From positions 1 to 64,000 of the forward strand of contig NW_003546594.1 of assembly GCF_000090795.2 (NCBI RefSeq): DNA of 64,000 nt, read 5' to 3'. Every line of letters begins with the position of its first letter. Within the stretch, counting starts at the first letter, position 1. This document shows, piece after piece, positions 49,355 through 61,394 of the stretch. The position numbers and the translations under genes are program-made. Source of the stretch: Amphimedon queenslandica (taxonomy: Eukaryota > Porifera > Demospongiae > Haplosclerida > Niphatidae). The notes under the pieces are model-generated. The model ran no database searches and was not told the origin of the DNA. It saw nothing but the letters and a program-made list of their open reading frames with translations.

Positions 49355-50195
49355 GGTATAACAGGGTGTGGTACACTATAACAGGAGGTCTATGCATACA
49401 TGCAGTAGTCTTGATTAATAACATAATAGTCAACAGATTTATTGCTGAAACATACATAGCCGAGGAATGAATATACATTATGACAGCTGTGACACATTGT
49501 GTTACTAGACTTGTTATTTTTAAAATAACTGATTTTATTTGATTTGTCAAATTGATTATTTACAATGTTCCTTACCTTTGAAACTATTAAAACCAATTCA
49601 GCAAAAGGCTACAAAGTACGTACTGAATGCTACAATTGCATACTGAATGATTTAAGCAGGTTGAGAACATCTCATTTCTTAGGACCTCAGTCACTACACA
49701 GACTCATCAGTTAAGCAAAGAACACTAAAGAGCTTTAAAGGCTGTTCTACTCAGGTACAGTCATTAGCATTAAATGATGTCATATATTTCCTATAATTCT
49801 CAACCACCAGTTGATTCAGTAGTGTTATAGTAACTTTTCCTTGAAATGGCCACTCCAATGTATCATCATACACTCCTTTCATGAAATATGTGTTGCAAGA
49901 AACGTGTGTTAATCACTTTAACATCATTAAAATTTTTCATTTTTTTCTTCTAGTTCTTTTAGGTGTAGAAAAAGAGGAGGTTATGCATAGGTTATGCGGA
50001 ACAAAATTATTAATCATGATGTTAACTTTTACCGCTCAGTACTTGCAATATGATCTTCCCGTTATTGTTGGGACAGGTGATATCTGTTCTTAACAGAATG
50101 ATTAGGCATTAGCAAGAATATCCTCATAAGGAACTTTTGGCTTCAAATTTCAATTTTTATTTCAAAAACTTGACTTGTGTTCAAAAAAACTTCAA
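49355..50195. other. No firm feature; diverged duplicated segment
   Basis: A block at 49840-49910 (TTGAAATGGCCACTCCAATG) resembles 54020-54090 (TTGAAATCACCACTCCAATG), so it belongs to the duplicated area that follows. A plus-strand frame at 49881-50093 has no motif. Confidence 0.35.
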
Positions 50196-51190
50196 TTAGA
50201 AATATGTCGCATTTTGTAAGGTGCCATATTCCTTAATTGTTTGATGATCCTCCAAGTCTGCAAAAGAGGTCAATATCAGGAAAAGAGTTTTAAATAATTG
50301 AAGTGTTTTGCCAAAGACATAAAAACTCCCAATGTTATAAAATAAAGAAACAAGTATGACAACAGTTGCTATTTTTTTCAGCAACATGGTTTCTTTTAGG
50401 AAGTTGAACACAGTGTACTGGAATAACAAAAACATTTAGACATTTGCAAGTGCTACAAACAATATCTTCATAAAGATTGAATTAGCCTTTCATTGAACTC
50501 AGTGTCCTTAACTTAATAGGCAAATTTTAAACTGAAACACAGTATCAAAGGTTAGAAGCCGTCTGCTGAAAGTTAATATGTGCTGCTAGCCACTTAAAGG
50601 AATGGATGTGCCACAATCAAGGCTATCACTAGACTCTCAAAGTCTGTAAAATAATATATTGCTTTTCATGTAATTTTTCCATGTCAATTTAAAAAAAAAT
50701 ACATCACTTGACTGCATAAAACTTACTGAAAGCACATAGAACAGACATCAGTAATGGCAATCAGTAATATGAAAACAAGTTCATCTTTCCCAGAGTACAA
50801 ACAGTGAAAGAAGCCATCTTTATAATGATGCCATTATCTTGTGTAAACTCTGACACTCATAGGAGGAACAGCTCTAGTATCTGAAGGAGGTGCTTTGTGG
50901 AGATAATCTTATTGAAATTAATGAAAGGATCAGGTTACTATGGGCAAGAGTCAGGTTAATCAAATTTTCTTTGCAACAAAATAGAACAAATAATGAAAAC
51001 CTCCCATCAGCCGATATAGCAAAAACAAGAAGGTATGAAACATAAAATTAATAGGAATGACTGAATAAAAGGAAACAAGTCAGTGTCCCTCTTTGCCATT
51101 TCAGGTACACAGTGATAACCAAAACAACAATGAGAACCAAGAACAATGTCACCACTACCTTTACATGGGCGTCATCATTTAATTTTGTGC
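50196..51190 (-). CDS. Duplicated membrane-protein gene segment, unit A
   Basis: Minus-strand pieces: a hydrophobic stretch from 51158, VVVTLFLVLIVVLVITV, followed by YLKWQRG, a single transmembrane helix with a basic stop-transfer; a mini-exon 50892-50838 (PPSDTRAVPPMSV) whose donor reads AT rather than GT; and a last exon 50257-50196 in phase 1, LEDHQTIKEYGTLQNATYF plus stop, after a TTGCAG acceptor. The tail carries Y-G-T-L, a possible tyrosine signalling or sorting motif. Partners at 51975-52870 and 53455-53655 show local duplication. The extracellular part was not identified. The broken donor suggests this unit is decaying or alternatively spliced. Confidence 0.4.
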
Positions 51191-51639
51191 AATGATAAAC
51201 AACATTGTCTTACATTCATTCAAATACTATACCTTATCCACAAAGTTAATTTCAGAAGTAATCTTCAAATTATCATTGCCACATAAAAAAAGATTAACAT
51301 TCTGATGCCTGGTGTCGAATCTTTTGATCACAGGCAATAAAAATGTTCCACATAATATGCCATTTGATGCAGACAGTAGCAGTAGAGTTTGCAATAGGTA
51401 GCAGTGCATGTAGACTTGGAAGGAATAAAGTGTAGGAAATACAAAAGAATTCCAATTTAAAAGGTACATTTTTCGCTTGAAGTTGTTTTTTATCAGAATA
51501 ACTTTGGCTGAAGTTCTTTTTCTTGACATATTCTGAACGATCCAACATCTTCACGTATGATGTGGTCTGGCCAGTAACAGTTGATTTATATTACATTATT
51601 GTTGATCATAGAAGAACAGAATAGAAAGGCACATATACT

Positions 51640-51700
51640 GGACTGGTACTAAAGTATTGCTGAAGATGATCCTCCTCGTGAGTAAAATGGCTAATACCAT
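51640..51700 (-). other. Extra copy of the last-exon start
   Basis: The minus strand carries GAGGATCATCTTCAGCAATA, like the last exons at 50257 and 52030. It supports a third duplication event. Confidence 0.4.
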
Positions 51701-51974
51701 CAAAAGGGACTGCAAAGAAACGCTAAAATTGTATAATAAACCATTAGGCAGCACTGCAAGATAGGCATCCAAAAATTAAAAATCACAAATACCATGTGAT
51801 AAACCAATATCCCATTACTAGTTACCCCACTACATAACTTCAATGAAATTGGACAATTAATGCATTTTAAACATAAATTGCCACAAAATATTCCTTGCTT
51901 GTCTGAAATCAAAAATTGTCTTGTAGGACCACCAAATGGTCAATGCTATCTCCTAACAATGATGCATAAATTTT

Positions 51975-52880
51975 TATGAGGCACCGTTCCTAAATGCTTC
52001 AGATGATCCTCCAAGTGAGCAAAAGTAGTCAATATTGCAAAAAGAGAATGAAACAATGTTTTTTTCCAAAACTTAACACTCCCAATGTTTCGTAATAAAG
52101 ATAAAAGCATGGTGCCATTGATTATCTTAATTTATAAGATAATTTGTCCTATGATAGGGTATACTGGAATGATTAATATATCTAGGCGGTGCAGAAAGAC
52201 ACAGTTTTAATATAATGGCTGCTGATTGGAATTTCTACAAACTGTATTTTTATATGTTGAGGGAAAGATGATACACTTAGCTGTCATCGATTCACTGTGT
52301 TTCATATAACTCCTTGTCTAAGAGTTAACAAGTAATTTTAACTGAAACACAGCAGCTAGGGTAAGAAGCTGTCTGCTGAATATGTGATTGTGATAGCAGA
52401 AATCCATGTGCGACAATCAAGGTCGTCACAAGTCCAAAAGTCCGTAAGCAAAATGTTGCTTCTTACAAGTACAATGAACAAAGTAGACTCTGCATCAGTA
52501 ATAAAAACGAGTACATCTTTCCCAGAGTATGAAAAGCAAAAGCAGCCATCATTATATGATGCATTTACCTTGTGTAATCTCTAACACTCCCTCAGGAACA
52601 GAAGGAACAGCTCCAGTATCTGAAGGAGTTGCTATGACTTAGAATTAATGAAAGGAACAGGTTACTACATGCAAATGTTCAGGTTAATACAATTTTCTTT
52701 CAATGAAAATAAATAAAATGGAAAACTTAACATCAGCAGACTCAGCCAAAACATGACAACATTAAACAGGAATTAAGTCAGTTGTCCTTTTCTGCCGTAT
52801 TAAGAAGCAGAGCGATAACCAAAAAATAGTGACAGCCAAGAGCATAAGGTCAACATTTACTTATATGTGGTTCAGAATAG
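51975..52880 (-). CDS. Duplicated membrane-protein gene segment, unit B
   Basis: Same parts as unit A: hydrophobic segment VDLMLLAVTIFWLSLCFLI followed by RQKR (52854-52780); a 63-nt mini-exon 52631-52569 with good TAG acceptor and GTAAAT donor, encoding TPSDTGAVPSVPEGVLEITQ in phase 1; a last-exon-like piece at about 52022-51975 (LEDHLKHLGTVP) whose acceptor reads CTC rather than CAG. Non-coding stretches between also align with unit A (for example ACTGAAACACAG near 50530 and 52340). It is probably a paralogous tandem copy of the same gene. Confidence 0.4.
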
Positions 52881-53399
52881 AGTCCAGTCTGAACGAGCAG
52901 CACTGCCTGTCAAAGCCTATCTTGAGCCAGGTAAGGGACAGTGATTCTGGATTCTTATTCTATTAAGTTTAGTAATCACAACTTCTACATCAAATAAAAT
53001 AAAGATAACAATTAAAGACAAGTTTTCAAAGTGCAGCTATGAACTCAAGGCTAAACACAGACGCATTCCAATAGCTGTGTCATTGAAATAATTCATCAAA
53101 GCAATTCAGCAACTATAGAAAAGACTGGTTGTTACCTTCTGCGTAACTAAAGACTGGCTTCCATTTAAGGCAGTGTCTGCAAATATTACGTTTGATGACA
53201 ATAATGTTGAACAGCTATTCAAATAACAAAACATTTGAAGTCTGTTCTGTAATTAACGCTTCCGAGAATGAACTTACGTTACTGTAAATCAGGCCCAGTA
53301 GTTATTGTTTCAAACAATTACTATCAGATTCAAGTTACTTAGCATGTTTAGAGATGTATTACTAAAGAAAAAGTGTAGGCTACGCATAGGTTATGTTTA

Positions 53400-53655
53400 A
53401 GAGAATCATTTATACTGTCAAAAAGTATGTAAAAATATGAACAAAAGGAAAAATCTGGTTGTCCCTTGTTGCCATGGAGTAATTAACGTGAAATAATAAT
53501 GACAGCCAAGAATCCAAGTCAGCTAAGTCCTTCATATGCCTATTGAACAGAGTACAGTCAGTATGAGCAGCACCTCCTGTATAAGCCTCTCTTGAGGAAG
53601 GCATGGACAATATTTCTTCAATTAAATTCATAACCACAACTTTAATAAGCAACAA
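53400..53655 (-). other. Third diverged copy of the membrane segment
   Basis: MPSSREAYTGGAAHTDC (53600-53550) corresponds to the sequence upstream of the unit B helix. In a shifted frame DLGFLAVIIIS (53510-53480) matches the start of the hydrophobic segment. Probably broken. Confidence 0.35.
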
Positions 53656-53659
53656 ATTT

Positions 53660-54800
53660 TAGATAAGCCAAATTGGCACTCAATTGGCCCAATTTTGCTC
53701 AAAAAATTAATAAACACAATGCAATGCTAATTAAACACATACACTCCAACAGCTGCGTCATCAAAGTACTTAATCAAAGCAAGTGTAGAAAGGATTACTA
53801 GAAAGTACCGATTGTGATGTCCACCAAGCATATTTAAAGACAAAGTCATTCAAAGAAGTGGCAGCAATCGTTATTTTAGCTAAGAAATATACTGAAGAAT
53901 TGCCAAGCTTGTTAGAACAAAAAGCTGGTTGAAAATACAGCTGATGTAACTGCAGAACTGCCTGAGTCATTTTTTCTTCAAACCATACTAATGTTTTGTG
54001 AAAAATAAGAGCTCTTCCTTGAAATCACCACTCCAATGTATTATTCAATGAAGTACACGTGGCATGAGACATGTGTTGCTTGCTACAACATCTAGAATGG
54101 GCAGTGGCCAAAACTTTGGCCAAAAACAACGTACTATAAGTGCACCAAACTTTATTCTTCATATGTAAGTTATACTTATTACAATAGTCAGTGTGATCCT
54201 CTTTGCTGTTCACCGGGCTATTTTCGTGGTGAAAAATTTTCACAAATGGCTTGCAAACTGCACCATATTGCAATGGAGATGCAGAATTTCGCAATTTTAA
54301 TTTTTACGACGAAGCAAAGTTCGCCAAGAAATATTTTGTGACATAAACAGACTGGTATACAATAGTACTATAGGCCTGACCAATCACAAACTTTTTAATT
54401 TCACATCTACTGGTAGCTAATATATCATAACAGTTCTGCATTACACTTTATAAAAATTCTTTTAATAACTTAACGATACTGAATATTTGAAAGTTTTCTG
54501 CTAATAACTCGATCAGCACGTCTCAACACCCTTCAGATGCCACACCATTTCATCTTTTTAGGTGGTTCAGGTGATGATCAAGTCTCTGCAGTATCAGCTG
54601 AGGGTATTGTCAAAGCTACTGCTTCCCCTATAACAGATTTAATGATGGCCTTTCTTTCCTCTTCAGAAGGGTAAGACAATGATACACATGGTTCAAGGAA
54701 AGGTGGCTGATTCTGTATATATCTTAGAAAGATTTTAATTCACTGCTGTCTTTACTGCTTTTTCATCTAGAAATGAGGCAAAGTACAAGTACAAGTATGT
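53660..54800. other. Unrecognised; one candidate plus-strand exon
   Basis: A plus exon candidate at about 54563-54670 (AG|GTGGTTCAGG ... CAGAAG|GGTAAG) would encode GSGDDQVSAVSAEGIVKA. No neighbouring exon was found. Confidence 0.25.
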
Positions 54801-54810
54801 ATTTAAGACC

Positions 54811-55400
54811 TTATAGTGGCCTTGCTATGGAAACGGTCACACACTTCTCTACACCTTTAACAAGTGCCTTCATTACTTTACAGTAGGACTTCAAAGCATT
54901 GTATTCATCAAATGCTGGGGTGAGCTCACATTTTCCAAACAAAGTAGTTGTAGCAGAGTTATGATTTTTTCTACTAAATAGCATGTTGAATTCCATCTAG
55001 TCAGTACACCTTAAATTAGTGACTTTTTTTACTTTCTTATGCTAAAAACCAACCTGCTCTTTCTTCCAAAATGTAACGGCTAGGATTTGCTAGTGTCCCA
55101 TAAGACAAATGAATTCACTAAGAGCACAAAAGACTAGTGTATGACTGAAACATTCTGGCCTAGGCCACTCAAAAATGTTGGTAGTAAGTACATTATCTGT
55201 ACTAATAGCTGATAGCACCATTAATTCAAAATATCCAACAACTGATCAGCATTATTTATGCCAGTATGTGAATCTGGAAATTACTTTGTCTCTAGCACCT
55301 GAATTGCTTTCAAGCTCATACTCATAAGTGATGCAATGATCTCAACCAGCATAGAAACAGTTGGTGCGAGATTAACTAATCTCTAACATTTGTGGTAAAT
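54811..55400 (-). pseudogene. hAT transposase relic
   Basis: The minus strand gives TRWNSTCYLVEKIITLLQLL (about 55007-54950), the conserved R-W-N-S-T of hAT transposases, preceded by a weak match to the upstream region (VSMLVEIIASLMSMSLKAI, about 55360-55300). In another frame it is followed by LTPAFDEYNALKSYCKVMKA (about 54915-54855), the usual L-x-x-Y-x-x-V-M-K-P segment. The C-terminal dimerisation domain is absent. Several frame changes and stops. One of several sources of hAT signal in the window, whose MITEs occur at 23.7, 25.0, 32.2 and 49.0 kb. Confidence 0.65.
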
Positions 55401-55727
55401 AATGACTTGATTCTTTATAGTTATGTTAGCAGCTCTATTATGTACTTTATATGTACTTTGCTATTAAGTACTTTGTATGTTAACATCAAAATTTATCACC
55501 CAACCTCTGTTTATACTCTCAAGTCATATTTTAGCCCACTATATAAACTTGTAATCTAGATAAAAAATCCTTTAATGACCAAAATAACTATGAATAACTA
55601 TAAATTATGGCTTTTAATGCTTGCAAAAAGCCTTATTTCGAATAAAAAAATCAGTATTAGAGAATATTTCACGTAGTTTTGCACATGTCCAAACACAATG
55701 GGAGTGGCTATTTGTTATTGGTATTAA

Positions 55728-55965
55728 TGATGGGCGAATCCAGAAATTTGGAATTGATTTCAATTGAAAGCTCTTGAGACTGCATCAGTTCCAAATACAA
55801 CGTCTGCACATGCACAAAATCAAAGTGCTATTTATTACCGCAGTCTCGATTATTAAGGTTGGGTGTGGTTTAATTCATAACCTTTTTAAACGATTCCTAC
55901 TTTTCTTCCAATACAAGCACAATTACATTCCAAATCGAATGGTCAAATATGGACACGCCCATCAC
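55728..55965. mobile_element. Harbinger-type MITE (238 bp, TAA duplication)
   Basis: Left end TGATGGGCGAATCCA and right end in reverse complement GTGATGGGCGTGTCCA. TAA flanks both sides (55725-55727, 55966-55968), matching the 3-bp target of PIF/Harbinger elements. Non-coding. Confidence 0.6.
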
Positions 55966-55981
55966 TAAATAGTATAAACTA

Positions 55982-56343
55982 CCGTATAGCGGATAATTTT
56001 CGACTGGTGCTTATTTTCGTCTGTTTCGTTGCTATTAATTCTGAATGAAAATTAATACTGATGAAAAATAATTCTAAAGATAGGTGTGACCATAATAAAT
56101 TATTAATAACATAATAACAAGCATGGATGGCCTTGAAAATGGTGTTCACCTTCTAAAGAATCTCTTCCAGACCCTACAGAACCAGGGGACCTCTTTCTAA
56201 TGCTACCAGTCCTACAGATGCTAGTGAAGACACAAGATCAATTATTTTTGTCTCGTCGAAAATAAAACCAACGAATATTTATTCTAAAGCCATTTCTGGT
56301 TTCAGTCGAAATTTTCAACCATCGAAAATAACCCGCTATATGG
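55982..56343. mobile_element. Mariner-type MITE (362 bp, TA duplication)
   Basis: Ends CCGTATAGCGGATAATTTTC and, in reverse complement, CCATATAGCGGGTTATTTTC. TA lies at 55980-55981 and 56344-56345. Further matching arms extend inward (GAAAATAA words). Non-coding. Confidence 0.8.
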
Positions 56344-56345
56344 TA

Positions 56346-57238
56346 CTTCGCATCGGATAATAATTGTCCCTCTCTTTCAGTAACTAGGTGAATGTAAAAC
56401 ATTAAGGGGCGACCAAAACGAATAACATTTCGATTAGCATTATACAAAATTTATAATAGGCAATGATGTAGTGGCTATTATATGTTTAATGTTGATATCG
56501 ATACACTAATGCCAAATTTGCATGGAAGGAATTTCATAGCTTCTAGCTTTCAGTGAAGAATATCTGCAGTTAAATAGATCCAGGATGAAAGATACGAGGT
56601 CTGAGAAGCTAGGAGACTCTATTTGTTGTCCTTGGGTGTGACAAGACCTATCTATAGCATTTCTATTGGACCTCCTCGCTCTTCTCCACAGTCCTGCTCC
56701 TTCTCATGCTAGTTTCGAAGAAGTCGATGAGCTTCATGTGTATCTTCTTGTAAATTATTCATGCTTTAACCTTCAGCTTCCCTTGTTTTTTTAATATACT
56801 CTTGAACTCCTCTCGTCCAGTGATTACTGAAGTTGCTCTTTGTTTCCGCACATGGTACCGTAATTATCAAAATTATCATTTTAAAATGTGTAATTATTAT
56901 TTTTATAGACGAATATATATGGGTGACGTACGTGTACTAACAAACAAACGGACAGACATACTCAACTCGACTATGTGCGGGTTCGCTTTTGCTCGCCCCA
57001 ATAAGTTTATTGTTATTTACATGTACATGTAGCAATGAACCACTCACTGTTAACAATAATTCTTTCGTTCCCGAGACCGTGACCTTGGCCAACCTTCAGA
57101 TCTGGTGGACAAAACATGTGTTCACTCCAGTCATTTTCATTCTGTATACTTTCCGTGTCCATTGAGTCCATATTCTAAAGTATTTTTCTATATTTAGAAA
57201 AACATTTTAGAGCATATTTACATATTACTTATCTAAAA
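56346..57238. other. No recognisable feature
   Basis: Short frames only (for example 56802-57032); none recognised. Confidence 0.4.
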
Positions 57239-57240
57239 TA

Positions 57241-57479
57241 TGTGACCATAATTGACAAAAGGTACCTTATGGCGGGTAGTGAAATTGGTCTTTCTAGCCT
57301 AAGAAATCCAACTTCCTGAGCCCCATTCATTATAAAATTACTCCACAGGATGCAAAAAGTTACCATGAAACTTTTAGAAACAATGATTGTCCAACAAAGC
57401 ACTCACAGGTTGATATTTTCCATTATAATGACCAATTTTAAAATCCGCCATAAGGGCCCTTTTGTCAATTATGGTCACA
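57241..57479. mobile_element. 239-bp TA-MITE, copy 1
   Basis: TGTGACCATAATTGACAAAA at the left pairs with TTTTGTCAATTATGGTCACA at the right. The arms run about 36 bases to the CCGCCATAAGG region. TA at 57239-57240 and 57480-57481. Same length as copy 2 with few differences. Confidence 0.93.
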
Positions 57480-57956
57480 TATTATTAAATTTAGAGTATT
57501 ATAGTAGTACTTTTCTAGAATACTGAAACTTTGGTTTACCCATATAAACTGAGAAGCATTTGCCCACCCCCTGCAGTACTGACCTATGTAAACAATTTTG
57601 AAACCACAAAAGGGCTCATTTTAGCAGGCTTAGCATTCATAAATTTGACTTTCCTAAAGTTCTGCACAAGCTTACTTGAGATGGATTAATTGCTGATATT
57701 GAAATTCTTTTTAATCAATGTCTTATGAGCTTACCAAATGCTCCATCAGGTGTTGTTCTATGTCCTTTTGAAGGGTTGGAAACTAAGTATTTTCAAAATA
57801 AATACTTCAAGGAGACTTTTGGACTTATTTTGAGTCTAAATGTTAATGCCAGTGGCATTTAATTTTTGTTTTATAGGAACCAGTAGAGAGAAAGTTGAGG
57901 CCAAAAATGTGCCTTACACGTCATGAACGGCCTTACTTGAAAGCTGTTAATTAATG

Positions 57957-60326
57957 CGTATATGGTATACCATTGCTTCTGTCACTAAAACAGCTTTTGT
58001 CTGATGATTTCATCCGGAATGAAGTTTGTGTACTCTCTATTATTATTTTATTTTGGTATTTTTCTATAGATTTATACAGGACATTCAAGAAGTGATGGTT
58101 TACTTGGGGATTTTTGTGATCGTAAAAGCTGTAATATGTATGCCCTATTTTCAAGTGAGCTTCTTGCTTTGCAACTAATGATTTACTATGATGAGCTCGA
58201 ATTATGCAACCCATTGGGCACCAAGACTAAAGTACACAAAATGGGTAAAATCTTGATAGTAGTGCTAAATTTTCAAGGGCCATTTTTCAAAAAAAAAACA
58301 AATTTATCCAGTAAATAAGAAATTTCATTGACAAAGTAGAATTATTTATTTTATAGCCCTTGAAAGATTTATTCTTTTATGATATCATTTTTGTGTTAAT
58401 TAAATTATTCATACAGGTGTTTTCTATTATACACTCGCTAATATGTGACCATAATTGACAAAAGGTACCTTATGGCGGGTAGTGAAATTTGTCTTTCTAG
58501 CCTAAGAAATCCAACTTCCTGGGCCCCAGATTTCATAAAATTACTCCACAGGATGCAAAAAGTTACCATGAAACTTTTAGAAACAATGATTGTCTAACAA
58601 AGCACTCACAGGTTGATATTTTCCATTATAACTATCAATTTAAAAATCTGCCATAAGGGCCCTTTTGTCAATTATGATCACATATAGCTCCAAAATTTTT
58701 TCGAAATTGAGAGCTATTCAACTTTTTGCCATTGCAAAAACGTTTATTCTAAAATAGGGTGCTAATATTGTTCTTAACAAGTTTATGGAAAATTTGGAAG
58801 TTCTAGATAAGGTAATGTACATAATTTTGTAATCAAAAATGTCCCAAATTGTAGGAAGAATTAACACTTGAAAAAGTATTCTTTGTAAATCATGGTACAG
58901 TTGTAATTGCATCTGGAGATAACTTAGGATCCACATCTGTTAGAGGATACAAAGCACCTTCATCAGCATTTCGAAAATGTCGGCACTGTATGGCAACAGC
59001 TGATGACATGAATAAAGATGTAATTTTAAAGTCTTAACGGAAATGATTTTTTGTAGTTTAATTCTCATTCATTTATTCCAAGAACTCAAGACACACATGA
59101 TCATCACATTAGAAGCATGCAAGGACTACTCAGCTCTAATTCATCTGTAACATAAGGATTAACAAGAGATTCCTGTTTAAATTCGTCTTTATATTTTCAT
59201 TTAACAGAAGGACTAGCACCAGATGTTATGTATGATGTTTTACAGGGAGTCGCTCAGTATGAAGTAAAGGAGTTATTGAAGCATTATTTTAATTCAAGAG
59301 AAAGTTATAACATTTGATAGTCTTAATGGTACAATTGAAACTTTTCAGTATTGTTACTCTAATGTTAAGGACAAGCCTACTCTTATCTCACAAGCAATGC
59401 CTAATTCTTCAGCTCATAGTGTAAAACAGAAAGGTATTATAATAATTTTAAATTATATTTTATTTAATTTATAACTCATGCAGCTGCACAAGTGTGGAAT
59501 TTAGTGAGATTTCTCCCTTTTATGATTGGTCACAAGATTTCAAGAAGTGATTCACATTGGCAAAATTTTTTATTACTTTGCACCATCATTGATGTAATTT
59601 TGGCACCAGTTTAAGCTCTCTGACACGATAAGCCATCTTGCAATGTTAATAGAGGATCATCATACCGAGTTCATAAAATTATATTCCTGTGCCATTACTC
59701 CTAAATTTCATTACATGGTACATTAAACTGAGTGGATTGAGATGTAAAATAATTATATGTAATTATTTAATAAAATAATTTAGATGTGGACCTTTGATTA
59801 ATTTTTGGTGCATGCATTATGATGCAAAGCATAACTATTTCAAGAAGATTTCCCAGCACATTAAGTGTTTTATAAACATAGCAAAGAGTCTTGCTAATCG
59901 CCACCAAAGACTTACGTGCCTCTACTTTAATGCAGCAAAGGGACTGGGTCTGGTTATATCAACACAATGTGGACCAAGTATGTTGTTCACATTAACTTAC
60001 AAAATTACTCTAATGGTATTGCTCATGATGTGTCAGTTGAAGGTGTAGCTTATGACTCAAATTTAGTGGAACTTCAAAATGCAAATACAATCACAATGTA
60101 AGTTATTACAAATTTTAATTATAACAAACTAAATATAATGTATAGAGCTTCATGGCTTGAAGATAATGGTATGTTGTACAAACCAGGTGGTGTTGTTGTA
60201 CTTTCAATGAAAACTAAGCCTTTGTTCGGTCTGATTAAGAAAACTATAGTGTTACATGATGTATTTTATCTTTTGTGTGAAGAATTGCTTACTGAGTATT
60301 TTGACCATCACTTTCATTCATATTAA
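57957..60326 (+). pseudogene. Multi-exon gene of an unnamed invertebrate family, lightly disabled
   Basis: Pieces and exons: [17 protein letters not shown] (about 57960-58010); 58070-58244 (HSRSDGLLGDFCDR, then LELCNPLGTKTKVHKMG); 58688-58811 (FSKLRAIQLFAIAKTFILK, stop, GANIVLNKFM); 58855-59019 (SGDNLGSTSVRGYK, FRKCRHCMATADDM); 59057-59433 (FIPRTQDTHDHHIRSMQGLL, TEGLAPDVMYDVLQGVAQYE, with a frame change near 59300); 59484-about 59740 (AAQVWNLVRFLPFMIGHKIS, then FHYMVH); 59784-about 60097 (FWCMHYDAKHNYFKK, SLANRHQRL); 60146-60326, phase-matched to the end. Cys, His and Arg-rich motifs (CRHC, R-T-x-x-x-H-x-x-H) are family-typical, but I know no function. At least three stops and two to three frame changes. 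A MITE sits immediately before the exon at 58688. Confidence 0.65.
58444..58682. mobile_element. 239-bp TA-MITE, copy 2, abutting a splice acceptor
   Basis: Same ends as copy 1, with TA at 58442-58443 and 58683-58684. The next bases TAG (58685-58687) serve as acceptor of the exon at 58688, so the element lies right against the 3' splice site of an intron. Confidence 0.93.
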
Positions 60327-60571
60327 GTATCTGACACTCAATTCTTTTGTAAATTTAAAATATTATCCTATTGAACAATATTAATTGAGTCATAATATAA
60401 GTATAGCAACAAAGTGTCCTGTGTACACCTGATGATCCAATACACTCTAATAAAAGTGTCCACTGCACACTTTCTAGTGAAATGATCACACCTTAAGTGG
60501 GAATTACACACTTTATTTTTTAGACTGCAGCTGCAAGCAACCATAATATGGATCAACTGCTAGGTTAGGTT

Positions 60572-61112
60572 ATGGGCGCCAGAGCTAGTAGAACAAAAGA
60601 CTGCATCACAAGTTTTTACAAATTCAGAAAACTTGAAGATATTCCGTCAGAATGATGAATTGAAGAGAGAAAAAGAAGCATTGATGGAAGAAAGAAGAGG
60701 AAAAGATTATTGGCCAAGGAAGAGAAGAAAATGAAGCAAATAGGAAGACAAGGTTTGTGTATAATATAACTGATTAATATCCTTAAATGACAATAGGTAC
60801 TGTTTTTAAAGGAAGTGGTGACAGAGGAAGGAATGTGAATAGCAATATTGTAGTTACTGGCAATGAAAAAATTCGAATAATTGCTACCAGCAGAGGTGAT
60901 TGAATATTAAAACCACATTATTGATACTTTGTCATTGGCCTTGTAGCTAAAGGAAGAAATGGCAATAAAGAGACTGGGTCAACTGCTACTAGAAGAGGTG
61001 ATATTGAATATTAACACAATATCAATGATATTTTGTGCCATTATTATAGGCAATGCAACTAAAGGGAGTAACAATGACATTGGATAGACTGAGGTAACTG
61101 CTACTAGGAGAG
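60572..61112 (+). CDS. Symmetric mini-exons ahead of the Helitron
   Basis: A lysine/glutamate-rich first part (FRQNDELKREKEALMEERR, about 60640-60700) ends at a GTTTGT donor (60753). Three exons follow, each a multiple of three and entered in phase 1: 60797-60895 (99 nt), 60947-60997 (51 nt) and 61050-61112 (63 nt), with introns of about 44-52 bases and GTGAT donors. They share an internal pattern (GS/GR-N near the start, TATRR or TSR at the end), so they arose by exon duplication. The last contains an in-frame TAG. They may be 5' exons of the Helitron gene or an independent gene. Confidence 0.45.
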
Positions 61113-61394
61113 GTGATATTAACACAATATGTACATGTACATGGTATGTGATGTACATATACATATATTTGACTTTAAGGGTTACTGAGTAACTGTAAGG
61201 GTAATTGTCACAGGCCTACATGTATGTCACTGACTATACATGTTTTCTTCGGATCAACCCATTAACAATGACATTACCTTCTGAGCACAGATGGCAATAG
61301 TTACCATTGCCATTGCTATTACTTTTGTAATAACAATTCAGTGTTGTACACCTTCCTCTCCTTCCTCTTTTTGTTTTAATTTTCTATCTCTTTA

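Noticed and set aside
54025-54294. 89-residue minus-strand frame
   Set aside because: No recognisable motif; overlaps a weak DNA-level duplication rather than a coding match.
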